A stretch of DNA of 25,492 nucleotides from a virus. Both the position numbers and the translations under genes were made by a program. The notes under the pieces were generated by a model. The model ran no database searches. It saw nothing but the letters and a program-made list of their open reading frames with translations, and was not told the DNA's origin. Each line of letters starts with the position of its first letter. The stretch's first letter is position 1. Shown piece after piece: positions 6,364 through 13,848 of the stretch. The stretch lies in IMG/VR virus record IMGVR_UViG_3300000553_000250, positions 1 through 25,492 of that record; one strand, written 5' to 3'.

Positions 6364-6585
6364 ATGAGTAATCAACGAGCAGGTAAAACCCATGCAGCAG
6401 CATTGGTTGATAGTGACAAGATTTCTGTTACCAGTTTGATTAGGTTCTTGCGAGAAGCCAAGAGCGATCTTGAAAAAAGCGGCGACGATGATGCGGCTCT
6501 TCGTTTTGAAATTCTCGCAGACTATCTTGTAGAAGATTATCGCGGCGGCGGTTTCAAGTATCAATCAAAAATGATTGGGCTGTAA
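6364..6585 (+). CDS. Hypothetical protein, 73 aa
   Basis: A soluble, largely helical protein starting MSNQRAGKTHAAALVDSDK, with an acidic middle (SGDDDAALRFEILADYLVEDY). AGGAG is placed well before the ATG. No family is recognised. It is co-transcribed with the 36-aa gene from the promoter at 6189-6216. Its stop codon lies inside a perfect hairpin (6574-6596), a probable transcript end. Confidence 0.72.
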   Translation: MSNQRAGKTHAAALVDSDKISVTSLIRFLREAKSDLEKSGDDDAALRFEILADYLVEDYRGGGFKYQSKMIGL

Positions 6586-6596
6586 AACAGCCCAAT
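6574..6596 (+). terminator. Hairpin at the end of the 6241-6585 operon
   Basis: A perfect 10-bp stem, ATTGGGCTGT with ACAGCCCAAT, closes a 3-nt loop. It includes the stop codon of the upstream gene. The downstream tract is AAATAT rather than a T run, so termination may be weak or the hairpin may protect the RNA 3' end. The late octamer at 6594-6601 overlaps its base. Confidence 0.55.
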
Positions 6597-6601
6597 AAAT
6601 A
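6594..6601 (+). promoter_or_regulatory. T4-like late promoter, leaderless spacing
   Basis: AATAAATA ends exactly 5 nt before the ATG at 6607, with no Shine-Dalgarno. The predicted +1 is the A of the ATG. Confidence 0.6.
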
Positions 6602-6606
6602 TCCAC

Positions 6607-7296
6607 ATGCAAATAATGGTATGTGGTGATAGTTTTGGCGTAAACACAAAACATAAGTTAAGTTGGATTAACTGGTTATCAAGATTATTAAATGTATCCG
6701 TTCATACATTTTGCCAAGGCGGATGCAGCAACTATTCTACATACTGGCAGTACAAAAATAATAATCCTGAAGATTATGATATTGCTATAATTTTAATCAC
6801 CAACACTCATCGCATTCCGATAGTAAAAGATAACCCACATCTTTGTTGTATGTTGGATAGCGGCGAGTTACGAAAGTCAAAATTATTGTCTATACCAAAA
6901 GATTATTCAGATGCACTTGATTATTATATAAAATATTACTTTAATGAAGAAGTTAATTTGTTTGTAAGTCAAAAATCAATACAAAATATTATTGACAGCA
7001 AACCAACAAACCAAAAACTTTTTATTTTAAATTCTGGATCAAGTAAAAATTTAGATATTGATTGCAACAACAGTGTTTATTGTTCTGGTTCACTGATTGA
7101 TGTTTTGCATGAAGAAGTAAAAAAATCTGGATTTTCAAGTGTATTGGAATATAATAATAAACATCCAGATGAATTAGATAAAATAAATCACCTGTCATTT
7201 CATAATAATTATAATTTGGCTAACTTTTTAAAAAATGTTATATTAGACCAAAGCGCAAATAAAAATTTATTAACACATAATTGGACATTCGATTGA
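6607..7296 (+). CDS. SGNH-hydrolase-like protein
   Basis: A 229-aa protein with GDSFG at 7-11 (candidate nucleophile Ser9), QGGCSNYS at about 37-44 (oxyanion Gly/Asn region), ILITNTHR at about 62-69 in place of the usual GxND, and NHLSFHNN near 193-200 as a candidate catalytic His. The usual Asp before that His appears to be Asn, so activity is uncertain. It may modify a sugar or lipid ester. The gene is AT-rich and overlaps the start of the C-methyltransferase gene. An internal ATG at 6616 is an alternative start. Confidence 0.68.
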   Translation: MQIMVCGDSFGVNTKHKLSWINWLSRLLNVSVHTFCQGGCSNYSTYWQYKNNNPEDYDIAIILITNTHRIPIVKDNPHLCCMLDSGELRKSKLLSIPKDYSDALDYYIKYYFNEEVNLFVSQKSIQNIIDSKPTNQKLFILNSGSSKNLDIDCNNSVYCSGSLIDVLHEEVKKSGFSSVLEYNNKHPDELDKINHLSFHNNYNLANFLKNVILDQSANKNLLTHNWTFD

Positions 7297-8507
7297 ATAA
7301 TTACAAACCACTTCGCCGTTGCCTATGTTGCGGCAATATCAATCTTAAACTTACATTAGACTTGGGTTCTCAGCCGCTTGCCAATAGTTTTAAGGCAACG
7401 GCTGTCGAGCCTGAAAACACTTATCCACTGGCAGTTAATTATTGTAGCGACTGTTCGCACCTACAGCTAACGCATGCCGTTGATGCAAATATCATATTCA
7501 AGAATTACCTTTATGTTAGCGGCACTAGTCTAACGATGCAAAATTATTTTGCATGGTTTGCAGATTTTGTCATGGAATATTTTCCAGATGTAAAACCTCG
7601 CAAAGTTTTAGAAATTGGCTGTAATGATGGAACACAGCTAAACTATTTTAAGAAGCATGGATTAGAAACAGTGGGCATTGATCCTGCTGAAAACATCTAT
7701 CCAATCTCTTCAAAGAACCATAAGATTATCTGCGATTTCTTGACACCAGAAGCCTTACTCAAAGTAGGCAAGACACCTGATATCATTTACGCACAAAATG
7801 TATTTGCGCACCAAGACGATCCAGAAACATTTTTGAAACTATGTCGCAATATTATGAATCCTAATACACTGTTGTTTATTCAAAACTCACAGAGTGATAT
7901 GATACAGAATAATGAGTTCGATACAATCTATCACGAGCATCGTAATTTCTTTAGTGTGAAGAGTTTATACACGCTTGCTAACAGTGTTGGCTTGAACATG
8001 ATTGATGTGTTTAAGGGAACCATCCATGGCGGCAGTAATATCTTTGTGTTCTCAACAGATCAACATAGTCCTGCTCGTATCTCCGCTTATCTTGATTGGG
8101 AGCGTATACAAGGACTGCATGATTATGCTACATATGAAGCATGGGCAAGTGGAGCAAGGCAGACAGTTAATGACCTTTCTATGGTCCTAGACGGGCAGCG
8201 CAAGGCACACAAACGCCTCGTGGTGGGCTATGGAGCGCCAGCAAAGGGCAACACTCTACTCAACTTTGGTAACATTGATATGGACTTTATTATTGATGAT
8301 AATCCACTTAAGCAAGGCAAATTCACGCCAGGAATGAGTATACCTGTTGTTACTATTGATGAGTTGAAGCGGTATCCTGATCGTGAGATTTGCTTTGTGC
8401 CACTTGCATGGAACTTCTTTGACGAAATTGTTGGCAGAATTAAAAAAGTTCGCAACTTTAAAGGCGATGTATTCGTTAAGTACTTTCCAGAAATAGTAAT
8501 CTCATAA
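7293..8507 (+). CDS. SAM-dependent sugar C-methyltransferase
   Basis: A 404-aa three-part methyltransferase. The N-terminal zinc-binding domain has CLCCG at 10-14 and CSDC at 51-54. The Rossmann core has VLEIGCNDGT (105-114) for SAM. The C-terminal part has YHEHRNFF, GTIHGGS and the VGYGAPAKGNTLLNF block typical of NDP-hexose C-methyltransferases (NovU/TylC3-like family). The likely reaction is C-methylation of a keto-sugar nucleotide for glycan or DNA/virion decoration. The start is a TTG, at 7293 (overlapping the upstream TGA) or possibly 7281; no ATG is available. Confidence 0.85.
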   Translation: MNNYKPLRRCLCCGNINLKLTLDLGSQPLANSFKATAVEPENTYPLAVNYCSDCSHLQLTHAVDANIIFKNYLYVSGTSLTMQNYFAWFADFVMEYFPDVKPRKVLEIGCNDGTQLNYFKKHGLETVGIDPAENIYPISSKNHKIICDFLTPEALLKVGKTPDIIYAQNVFAHQDDPETFLKLCRNIMNPNTLLFIQNSQSDMIQNNEFDTIYHEHRNFFSVKSLYTLANSVGLNMIDVFKGTIHGGSNIFVFSTDQHSPARISAYLDWERIQGLHDYATYEAWASGARQTVNDLSMVLDGQRKAHKRLVVGYGAPAKGNTLLNFGNIDMDFIIDDNPLKQGKFTPGMSIPVVTIDELKRYPDREICFVPLAWNFFDEIVGRIKKVRNFKGDVFVKYFPEIVIS

Positions 8508-8510
8508 ATA
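8503..8510 (+). promoter_or_regulatory. T4-like late promoter octamer
   Basis: CATAAATA overlaps the stop codon of the methyltransferase. The predicted +1 near 8516 leaves a 16-nt leader with CAGGAG before the ATG at 8532. Confidence 0.6.
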
Positions 8511-8531
8511 AACAGCAGGAGAGATTACGCT

Positions 8532-9173
8532 ATGAACAACGATATCAGACTTACAATGTTAGTGCTAGAAGGTTTAGAAATTAACCATAGCATGGACCCT
8601 GAAATTGCTGAATTAGTTCGTGGTTTAATGGTTGAAGGTTCACAACTAGACGAAGGTATCATTGATACCATCAAGGAAAAAGCTGCTGCTTTTGCTGATA
8701 AGGTAAAAGATAATGCAAAGAATATTCTGCCTTCGATAACTAAGAAATTTGAAAATGTCTTAGCACAAGTTCGTGCTAAACAAGGTGACGAAGCTGCTGA
8801 TGCAATTGAAACCGAAATGTCTAAAAAAGGCGGCAGCAACTGGAAATCTAACAGTACTAAAATTGCAGCAGCACTGGCTGTTGCTAGTAGTTTAGCACAA
8901 GCATCACCAGCACAAGCACAAGACATTTATATACGCATGATATCTCCATATCAAGCACAGCAATATGATATGCAGCGCCATGCAAATTTTGATCGTCAAC
9001 GCGCAATGATGTGGCAAAGACAACAACAATTTTACCAGCAGCAAGGATACCAACAAGGTTATCCACAAGGCTACTACCAACAGGATCAAGGCGCAAACAA
9101 TGCAGCAGCACTTGCAATCGGCGTTATGATTGGTGCAGCACTTGGCGCAGCTTTAAGTCAGCCACATAACTAA
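8532..9173 (+). CDS. Late protein with helical N-half, Q-rich linker and terminal membrane span
   Basis: A 213-aa protein in four parts: an acidic helical N-terminal region (1-50), an amphipathic Lys/Ala-rich helical segment (50-100), a hydrophobic segment with a signal-like end (AAALAVASSLAQASPAQAQ, about 112-130), and a Gln/Tyr-rich low-complexity stretch (QQGYQQGYPQGYYQQ, about 166-180) before a C-terminal hydrophobic span (ALAIGVMIGAALGAALS). The N-terminal part contains LDE-G, which resembles the T4 gp21 protease cleavage pattern. It may be a virion or membrane-active protein. I know no named family. Shine-Dalgarno CAGGAG is present. Confidence 0.7.
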   Translation: MNNDIRLTMLVLEGLEINHSMDPEIAELVRGLMVEGSQLDEGIIDTIKEKAAAFADKVKDNAKNILPSITKKFENVLAQVRAKQGDEAADAIETEMSKKGGSNWKSNSTKIAAALAVASSLAQASPAQAQDIYIRMISPYQAQQYDMQRHANFDRQRAMMWQRQQQFYQQQGYQQGYPQGYYQQDQGANNAAALAIGVMIGAALGAALSQPHN

Positions 9174-9176
9174 ATC

Positions 9177-9184
9177 AATAAATA
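9177..9184 (+). promoter_or_regulatory. T4-like late promoter, leaderless spacing
   Basis: AATAAATA ends exactly 5 nt before the ATG at 9190. No Shine-Dalgarno is present between, so the predicted transcript begins at the start codon. Confidence 0.6.
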
Positions 9185-9189
9185 TCTTT

Positions 9190-9915
9190 ATGCGCAGCAG
9201 AGAATTTATCACAGAGTCACGATTGCTCCTTGAGGGCGGAAATATGTTTAAGGATGCTGAAGATTTTGATCAACAGTATGCTACACACATTATTAAAATT
9301 GTAAACGATGCACTTGCTCCAACAAATATATCAGTAACGCCTATTGGTAGTGGCGCAACACCAACGCCAGGAAAGATAAGCGGCGATTTTGATGTTATGG
9401 CAGATGAAGGCGCAGTTCAATCGTATTTCAAAGTAAAAGATGCTAAAGAAGCTCGTCGTGCGCTGCGTGATTATCTAACACAAAAAGGTTTTGAGACTGC
9501 GCAAAGTGGCATCAATGTACATATGTTAGTTCCGCTACCAAATGGTAAAAAAGCACAGACTGATATTATGGTTACACCACACGCAGGTGAGATTAGCAAA
9601 TTTCACAAACATAATATTCCACTTGGCAGTAAGTTTAAAGGAACGCATAAAGCAATCCTAATGAGTGTGCTAGCTAAGACAAAAGGAATGATGTGGAGTC
9701 CATGGAATGGGTTGTTTAATCGTACACCAGATGGCAAGCGTGGTGACCTTATAAGCAATAATATTGATGTAGTTGCTCGCACTTTACTTGGCTCACATGC
9801 AATTGGCGGTGACCTTGGAAGTGTTGAAAGTATTCTTGCAAAACTTCCACAACAAAAAATAGATGAATTGATGACGCTGCTTGATGCTGATCCAAATTGG
9901 AAAGCTATAACATGA
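9190..9915 (+). CDS. Nucleotidyltransferase-fold protein with capsid-targeting-like N-terminus
   Basis: A 241-aa protein. The N-terminus MRSREFITESRLLLEGG resembles T4 capsid targeting sequences (MKTYQEFIAEA-type), with ITE-S and LLE-G fitting the gp21 protease pattern (I/L)-x-E. The main domain has GSGATPTP near 54-61, then GDFDVMAD (Asp-x-Asp) near 65-72, and AQTDIMVT near 117-124 with a third acidic residue, the layout of a nucleotidyltransferase active site. It could be an internal head protein injected with DNA that modifies a host target. Both the fold and the packaging are inferred. It overlaps the next gene by 4 nt. Confidence 0.7.
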   Translation: MRSREFITESRLLLEGGNMFKDAEDFDQQYATHIIKIVNDALAPTNISVTPIGSGATPTPGKISGDFDVMADEGAVQSYFKVKDAKEARRALRDYLTQKGFETAQSGINVHMLVPLPNGKKAQTDIMVTPHAGEISKFHKHNIPLGSKFKGTHKAILMSVLAKTKGMMWSPWNGLFNRTPDGKRGDLISNNIDVVARTLLGSHAIGGDLGSVESILAKLPQQKIDELMTLLDADPNWKAIT

Positions 9916-11264
9916 GAGCATCAGAATTTCTTATTGAGGCAAAAGGCGTTTTTGGTCGCAAAGAAGGCGATCCATATATGAACGATAATGGCGCAACCGC
10001 TAGGTTCATAGGCGTTCAAATGTATCCAGATACTAAACCTAACAATGGTTATAAAGATTGGGACACTGCCACAATCGCAATTGACCGCATTGAAAAAAGT
10101 ATGGGTAAACAAATTCAATGGGTAAATCGCCAGACTCCACAAACAAAAGCATTTGCTATAGCTACACTGCATGGCGATGATGGTGAACTAATTTTATGGG
10201 GCCGCTATTATAAACTAGTACCAACAAATACTGTTAGTAGTTGGAACAACAATGAATTACCAAGCGGATGGGTGTTTAATAGCAAGACTGCAAAGAAAGC
10301 AAGAAGTGGATTAACGCCACAAGATTTAATTCGTAGTGAAATGAAATTTACTGGAACTGATAATATCATTGATGCAATTGCGGCAAACGGTGCGCCAGAA
10401 GAAATAATTAATGGATTGCGCATGGCTGCTCTTGGACAAATGCCAATCTTTAGAAACAGTGCAGACAAACTAGAAAGTATCCGCGATCATCTTGGTGAAA
10501 TTATTACGCCTATTGCGTTAATGGCTGGATTGATTAGTGATTCAAATTCTAACAATGCTAAGAACGAATTGCTAAAGACAGATTGGGATAATTGTACAGT
10601 TCATTGGCCTCAAAATAAAAACAATAATTTAGTAGACAGTGAATTTACTGCGGCGGGTGGCGGAGTTATAGGCATCAGCAACAAAGGCAACAAAGGCGCA
10701 ATGGCAAGTGTTGCTAATATATTCCAAGCTATGCAAAAAGCAAGCGATACTTTAAGAAGAACGCACCAAAAAGCAGTTGATGTTATTGAAACAATTCAGC
10801 AAAATAATGCCAAAGAAGGTCCGATTAAACTTGCCGAAGACCTCGGTATTATTGATGAGTATCTTGGCAGAGAAATTCGTGATAATATAAAAGACGGAAC
10901 AGATGATCCAGAAGCATTAAGCGACAATGCTAAAAAACTTTTTGTAAAGTATGGCAGTGTTGGAACTAGTGCTGGTTACAAGATTGGATTAGTGTTGCTA
11001 GCAAACTGTGCTAAAGAAGTAGCAGCGAAACTTAATAAAGATAAAGAATTTCAAGAAAGCTGCATGTCTTTCTTAAACCAAGCAAGTATCTTGCAAGTAT
11101 ATACAGATGCTAAAGTAATTGGAAATGATGTTCACATAACAAAGTTTATGTCAACTTATCCGCCAAGATTTACTGGCGGCATAAAATTAGATGCTGGTAA
11201 AAATTATATGAGTACAATCGTCAAAGGTAAATTTTCATTTGACATAGGAAAAGGGCAGGATTAA
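9912..11264 (+). CDS. Large late protein with capsid-targeting-like N-terminus
   Basis: A 450-aa protein. I start at the ATG at 9912 (MRASEFLIEAKG), which overlaps the upstream TGA, not the in-frame ATG at 9897. The N-terminus again matches the T4 capsid-targeting pattern with a predicted cut after LIE, before Ala. The remainder is a soluble alpha/beta protein with no recognised catalytic motif; a helical region (about 265-300) includes ASDTLRRTHQKAVDVIETIQ. Coupled translation with the nucleotidyltransferase-like gene suggests a pair packaged in the head or acting together. It ends at a bidirectional terminator. Confidence 0.72.
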   Translation: MRASEFLIEAKGVFGRKEGDPYMNDNGATARFIGVQMYPDTKPNNGYKDWDTATIAIDRIEKSMGKQIQWVNRQTPQTKAFAIATLHGDDGELILWGRYYKLVPTNTVSSWNNNELPSGWVFNSKTAKKARSGLTPQDLIRSEMKFTGTDNIIDAIAANGAPEEIINGLRMAALGQMPIFRNSADKLESIRDHLGEIITPIALMAGLISDSNSNNAKNELLKTDWDNCTVHWPQNKNNNLVDSEFTAAGGGVIGISNKGNKGAMASVANIFQAMQKASDTLRRTHQKAVDVIETIQQNNAKEGPIKLAEDLGIIDEYLGREIRDNIKDGTDDPEALSDNAKKLFVKYGSVGTSAGYKIGLVLLANCAKEVAAKLNKDKEFQESCMSFLNQASILQVYTDAKVIGNDVHITKFMSTYPPRFTGGIKLDAGKNYMSTIVKGKFSFDIGKGQD

Positions 11265-11274
11265 CCTGCCCTTT
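11250..11274. terminator. Bidirectional terminator between convergent genes
   Basis: AAAGGGCAGG pairs with CCTGCCCTTT around loop ATTAA (10 bp). It is flanked by A-rich bases on the left and T-rich bases on the right, so it can end both the plus transcript from 9190 and the minus transcript through 11280. Confidence 0.8.
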
Positions 11275-11279
11275 ATTAA

Positions 11280-11642
11280 TTAAGCATCACGAGAAATATA
11301 GTGATGACGAATCTTCTGCGGCTTAAAATACTTTTCTACAGTGTTAAAGACAAGTTCGTTTTCAAATGGCTTACATGAGAAAACATCAATATAGAAATTG
11401 CCATCATTATCACAGAAATGACCAGTAATGTTTGATGTTTCAATCATCTGACAAAGACTATATCCAGCCTTGTCAGCAGCATGCGTTGCAAAACGCTCAA
11501 TCCAAGGTTCACCAAATGCTGTCATGTCAATAACAACAACTAGTTCCTTAATAAAATTATAGATATTTTCCTTTGAACCGATAAGTTCCTTATCGCCAGC
11601 GGTGCAGTCTAGTAGTAGGTGGCAACCCCAAGTCTTGCTCAT
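11280..11642 (-). CDS. speH: S-adenosylmethionine decarboxylase (SpeH/SpeD type)
   Basis: A 120-aa prokaryotic-type AdoMet decarboxylase: WGCHLLLDCTAG at 5-16, DMTAFGEPW at 39-47, IETSNITGH at 67-75 and YIDVFSCKPF at 84-93. Ser70, His75 and Cys90 keep the spacing of the pyruvoyl Ser63, His68 and Cys83 of the Thermotoga enzyme. The residue before the self-cleavage Ser is Thr instead of Glu. The product, decarboxylated AdoMet, feeds spermidine synthesis; polyamines neutralise packaged DNA, and speD-like genes occur in marine cyanophages. GGAG precedes the ATG. It follows the exonuclease gene on the same strand. Confidence 0.85.
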   Translation of the reverse strand: MSKTWGCHLLLDCTAGDKELIGSKENIYNFIKELVVVIDMTAFGEPWIERFATHAADKAGYSLCQMIETSNITGHFCDNDGNFYIDVFSCKPFENELVFNTVEKYFKPQKIRHHYISRDA

Positions 11643-11675
11643 GCCAGTCTCCTTTGTTTATAGCAATTTGAAGAA

Positions 11676-12227
11676 TTATTTATTTGGATATACGCCTAAC
11701 TTGTGGAAACACTCAGTTAGCCGTTGTATTTGTGACAAGCAATCCCATAGCGCATGGTGCTTGTTATTTTGTGGAATAAAATGGTCAGGAACCAGTTTAT
11801 AAATGGTGCGAGCATCTAATACTTGCCAGAAATGCCAAGAGTTATCAAACCCAACTTGTCGGTTACAGCTTTCAAGAATGCTGAAATCAAACTGAACTCC
11901 ATTTGCCCAATAGCGATCTGCTCCTTGCGCCCACTGGTTAAGACTCTTCATTGCTTCTGGCAGCGGCAAACGATTGCTATCAGCAAATGCTTCTGCCTTT
12001 GCTTCTTCTGGTTGTTTTGCCCACCACTGCACAGTATCTTCGTCAATTTGACGATTTTGATTTTCTACTTCTACACGAGTATAGAAAAAATCAAGTGTGG
12101 TTGGGTCTGCTACCATTCCGTAATTTCCCATACGGTCAAAGGCAATGCCAGCAATAGTTAAAACTGTGGCATCAGGCGTTTTGCCTAGCGTCTCGATATC
12201 GATCATTACATCTCTATGTTTTATCAT
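11676..12227 (-). CDS. DEDDh 3'-5' exonuclease
   Basis: A 183-aa RNase T/DnaQ-like nuclease. From ATG 12227: DIE at 10-12 gives the first Asp/Glu pair, FDF in the middle (NGVQFDFSILES) the second acidic site, and HHALWDCLSQ near the C-terminus the catalytic His and last Asp. It probably processes nucleic-acid 3' ends. The open frame extends to 12242, but the -10 box lies at 12234-12239, so 12227 (which would be leaderless) or the internal ATG at 12206 (MIDIETLG) is the true start. Confidence 0.85.
   Translation of the reverse strand: MIKHRDVMIDIETLGKTPDATVLTIAGIAFDRMGNYGMVADPTTLDFFYTRVEVENQNRQIDEDTVQWWAKQPEEAKAEAFADSNRLPLPEAMKSLNQWAQGADRYWANGVQFDFSILESCNRQVGFDNSWHFWQVLDARTIYKLVPDHFIPQNNKHHALWDCLSQIQRLTECFHKLGVYPNK
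11677..11684 (-). promoter_or_regulatory. Possible late-type octamer before the decarboxylase
   Basis: AATAAATA on the minus strand, within the last codons of the exonuclease gene. The predicted start near 11671 leaves a 29-nt leader with GGAG. Read-through from the exonuclease promoter is an equally good explanation. Confidence 0.35.
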
Positions 12228-12233
12228 ACTCTC

Positions 12234-12261
12234 AATATACACTAAAATATTATATTGTCAA
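12234..12261 (-). promoter_or_regulatory. Sigma70-type promoter
   Basis: Minus strand: TTGACA (12256-12261), 16-nt spacer, TATATT (12234-12239). The expected start, 7 nt downstream, is the A of the ATG at 12227. Confidence 0.8.
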
Positions 12262-12281
12262 CAAGTTTTTTGCTAAAAAAT

Positions 12282-12289
12282 GGTAAATA
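12282..12289 (+). promoter_or_regulatory. T4-like late promoter octamer
   Basis: GGTAAATA, predicted +1 near 12295, with a leader carrying CGGAG before the GTG at 12320. It opens the small membrane protein cassette and is divergent from the exonuclease promoter. Confidence 0.5.
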
Positions 12290-12319
12290 TGATTAGTAAG
12301 TTTTTCGGAGTACTAACCA

Positions 12320-12460
12320 GTGTCTACTCAAGAATGGCAATGCATTAAAAATAATGTACCTAATTTTATATTATGGCCTGAGTTTTTGTATGGTTGTTTG
12401 TTTGGCGCATGTGGCGGTGTTTTACTTCTTGAAGCAATATTAAAGATGGTAGTTCGATAA
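12320..12460 (+). CDS. 46-aa membrane protein, GTG start
   Basis: The frame from GTG 12320 encodes (M)STQEWQCIKNNVPNFIL, then a Gly/Cys/Leu-rich hydrophobic span (residues about 23-41, GCLFGACGGVLLLEA) and a basic tail. CGGAG lies 9 nt upstream. A glycine-rich single span of this size would suit a small holin-like or envelope protein, but there is no family match. It is followed 14 nt later by the first YvrJ-like gene. Confidence 0.58.
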   Translation: MSTQEWQCIKNNVPNFILWPEFLYGCLFGACGGVLLLEAILKMVVR

Positions 12461-12474
12461 ATTGGAAGTCACAC

Positions 12475-12753
12475 ATGGACTTTTTAAAATTAGTTGGTGA
12501 AGTTGGATTCCCTATTGCTGCCGCCTGTGCTGGCGGCTATTTTGTTTTTTTAACCCTAAAATTTATTCTTGCTGGCGTTACAAGTTCTGTGAATGGCATT
12601 AAAGGTATCATTATGGCACTTGATAACCGTGTAAAGACGATGAACCACGATGTTATTAGAATTGATACACTTATGAGTAATGCATTAGGTGTGCGTCCCG
12701 ACCTTGACCGTATTGCTCGTGCAGACGGTAAAAATGATGCTCGCAGAGATTAA
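12475..12753 (+). CDS. YvrJ/BhlA-like small membrane protein, copy 1
   Basis: A 92-aa protein with an N-terminal membrane span in VGFPIAAACAGGYFVFLTLKFI (about 10-31) and an amphipathic helical C-terminal region (ALDNRVKTMNHDVIRIDTL). The E/KxGFPI start of the span resembles the YvrJ and BhlA/UviB holin-like families. It is a paralogue of the gene at 14275-14646, which shares the GFPI-A-A-GYF-F core and the following D-R---D-IR pattern. GGAAG precedes the ATG. A role in membrane permeabilisation is possible but not shown. Confidence 0.65.
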   Translation: MDFLKLVGEVGFPIAAACAGGYFVFLTLKFILAGVTSSVNGIKGIIMALDNRVKTMNHDVIRIDTLMSNALGVRPDLDRIARADGKNDARRD

Positions 12754-12765
12754 AAGGAAAATAAA

Positions 12766-12855
12766 ATGGTAGAATATTTCGTAGTAACAGGCTTATTAAT
12801 TCAAATGGGCATACTTGCATTTGTTGGGAAAGATTATCTATGGGCAAAAGTATAA
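12766..12855 (+). CDS. 29-aa membrane peptide
   Basis: A short frame, MVEYFVVTGLLIQMGILAFV plus GKDYLWAKV: one hydrophobic span with a charged tail. The leader AAGGAAAATAAAATG is nearly the same as the one before the gene at 13158, which supports expression. Its end overlaps the start of the exported protein gene by 16 nt. Confidence 0.55.
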   Translation: MVEYFVVTGLLIQMGILAFVGKDYLWAKV

Positions 12856-13133
12856 AATATATTTTATTAATAGCATTATCGTTATCAACACCTGCGATGG
12901 CATTTGATATAAAAGGTGACAAGGGCGAACTTAAACGCACACCTCCGCCCAAAGTTGATGGTCTTTGGCGCATTGATCCTATTAGAATAACTGACCCTCC
13001 AATTTATTGGGGAGATTGGGTAGAGCATCCTCCACATCATCGCTACCATGAACATATACATCCATTATGTTCATGCATAGGCACTGTACATATACCATTA
13101 GATAAACTTAGAATATATCACCCACAAGAGTAA
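12840..13133 (+). CDS. Exported proline/histidine-rich protein, 97 aa
   Basis: Signal peptide MGKSIKYILLIALSLSTPAMA with cleavage expected after AMA (about residue 21), then a mature domain of about 76 aa rich in Pro, His, Trp and Ile (PPIYWGDWVEHPPHHRYHEH). Two Cys (CSC) could form a disulphide or bind metal with the His cluster. It should be periplasmic. I recognise no family. It overlaps the 29-aa gene. A spanin-like or envelope role is possible, but it lacks a lipobox. Confidence 0.68.
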   Translation: MGKSIKYILLIALSLSTPAMAFDIKGDKGELKRTPPPKVDGLWRIDPIRITDPPIYWGDWVEHPPHHRYHEHIHPLCSCIGTVHIPLDKLRIYHPQE

Positions 13134-13157
13134 TTACTTGCACCGAAGGAAAATAAA

Positions 13158-13253
13158 ATGAGTATGATTCTTAGTAGTCTAATTGTCATACAACTGATTA
13201 TAAGTACTGCTATTATAGGATGGATTTTACATGGACTTTACAAGGATGACTGA
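13158..13253 (+). CDS. 31-aa membrane peptide
   Basis: The frame encodes MSMILSSLIVIQLIISTAII and GWILHGLYKDD: one long hydrophobic span with a polar tail. It has the same AAGGAAAATAAAATG leader as the 29-aa gene. The end overlaps the DUF4337-like gene start by 23 nt. Confidence 0.55.
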   Translation: MSMILSSLIVIQLIISTAIIGWILHGLYKDD

Positions 13254-13848
13254 CATGGTTTTAAAAAATAAAGATGGCAAAGTACTGAGTCGCAGCGAAG
13301 GTGAAGCAGTTCTTAAAGATAAAGCAAGTGTTACGATTACGATTTTTGCTGCATTTTTGGCAATTTGTTCTTGGTTAGGCGGACAAGTTAGCGGTAAGAT
13401 TATGGCTAATAATATTCAACTTGGAGATGTATGGTCTTTCTACCAAGCAAAAAGTATTAAACAGAATATGTACCAACTTAACCTTGATGATTTAAAAATT
13501 CAAATTTCTGAAACTAATGATGCTAATATTAAGAAATCTCTTGAATCTCGCATAGAGAATTACCAAAAATATATTGATGTTCTTGAAAGTGATCCAAAAA
13601 CTGGCGAAGGTAAAAAAGAAATTCTTGCTAAAGGCCGTGCGTTGGAGGCAGAGCGTGATAGTGCCAAGAAGCGTAGCCCATATTTTGGTATCGCCGCTAC
13701 AGTACTTCAAATAGCTATCGTATTAAGCACAACAGCAATACTGGCAGTTAGCTTGGCATTATGGTATAGTAGCATTGGTGTTGGAATTATCGGCATTATT
13801 CTTTTAGCAGATGGTGTTTGGTATTTCTTGCCCCTGCCATGGTTATAA
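13231..13848 (+). CDS. DUF4337-like membrane protein
   Basis: A 205-aa protein: a charged N-terminus, one span at about 32-50 (VTITIFAAFLAICSWLGG), the segment WSFYQAKSIKQ at about 68-78 typical of DUF4337, a helical extramembrane domain (about 80-148), then two closely spaced spans (about 150-200) ending in PLPWL. DUF4337 proteins are bacterial membrane proteins of unknown function. The first ATG is 13231 with AGGA about 10 nt upstream; ATGs at 13246 and 13255 are alternatives. Finding one in a phage-like setting is unusual. Confidence 0.72.
   Translation: MDFTRMTDMVLKNKDGKVLSRSEGEAVLKDKASVTITIFAAFLAICSWLGGQVSGKIMANNIQLGDVWSFYQAKSIKQNMYQLNLDDLKIQISETNDANIKKSLESRIENYQKYIDVLESDPKTGEGKKEILAKGRALEAERDSAKKRSPYFGIAATVLQIAIVLSTTAILAVSLALWYSSIGVGIIGIILLADGVWYFLPLPWL

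Noticed and set aside
8525-8926. 133-codon minus-strand open frame rich in Ala, Ser and Leu
   Set aside because: It mirrors the biased codons of the late gene at 8532-9173 and has no ribosome site or sensible protein pattern.
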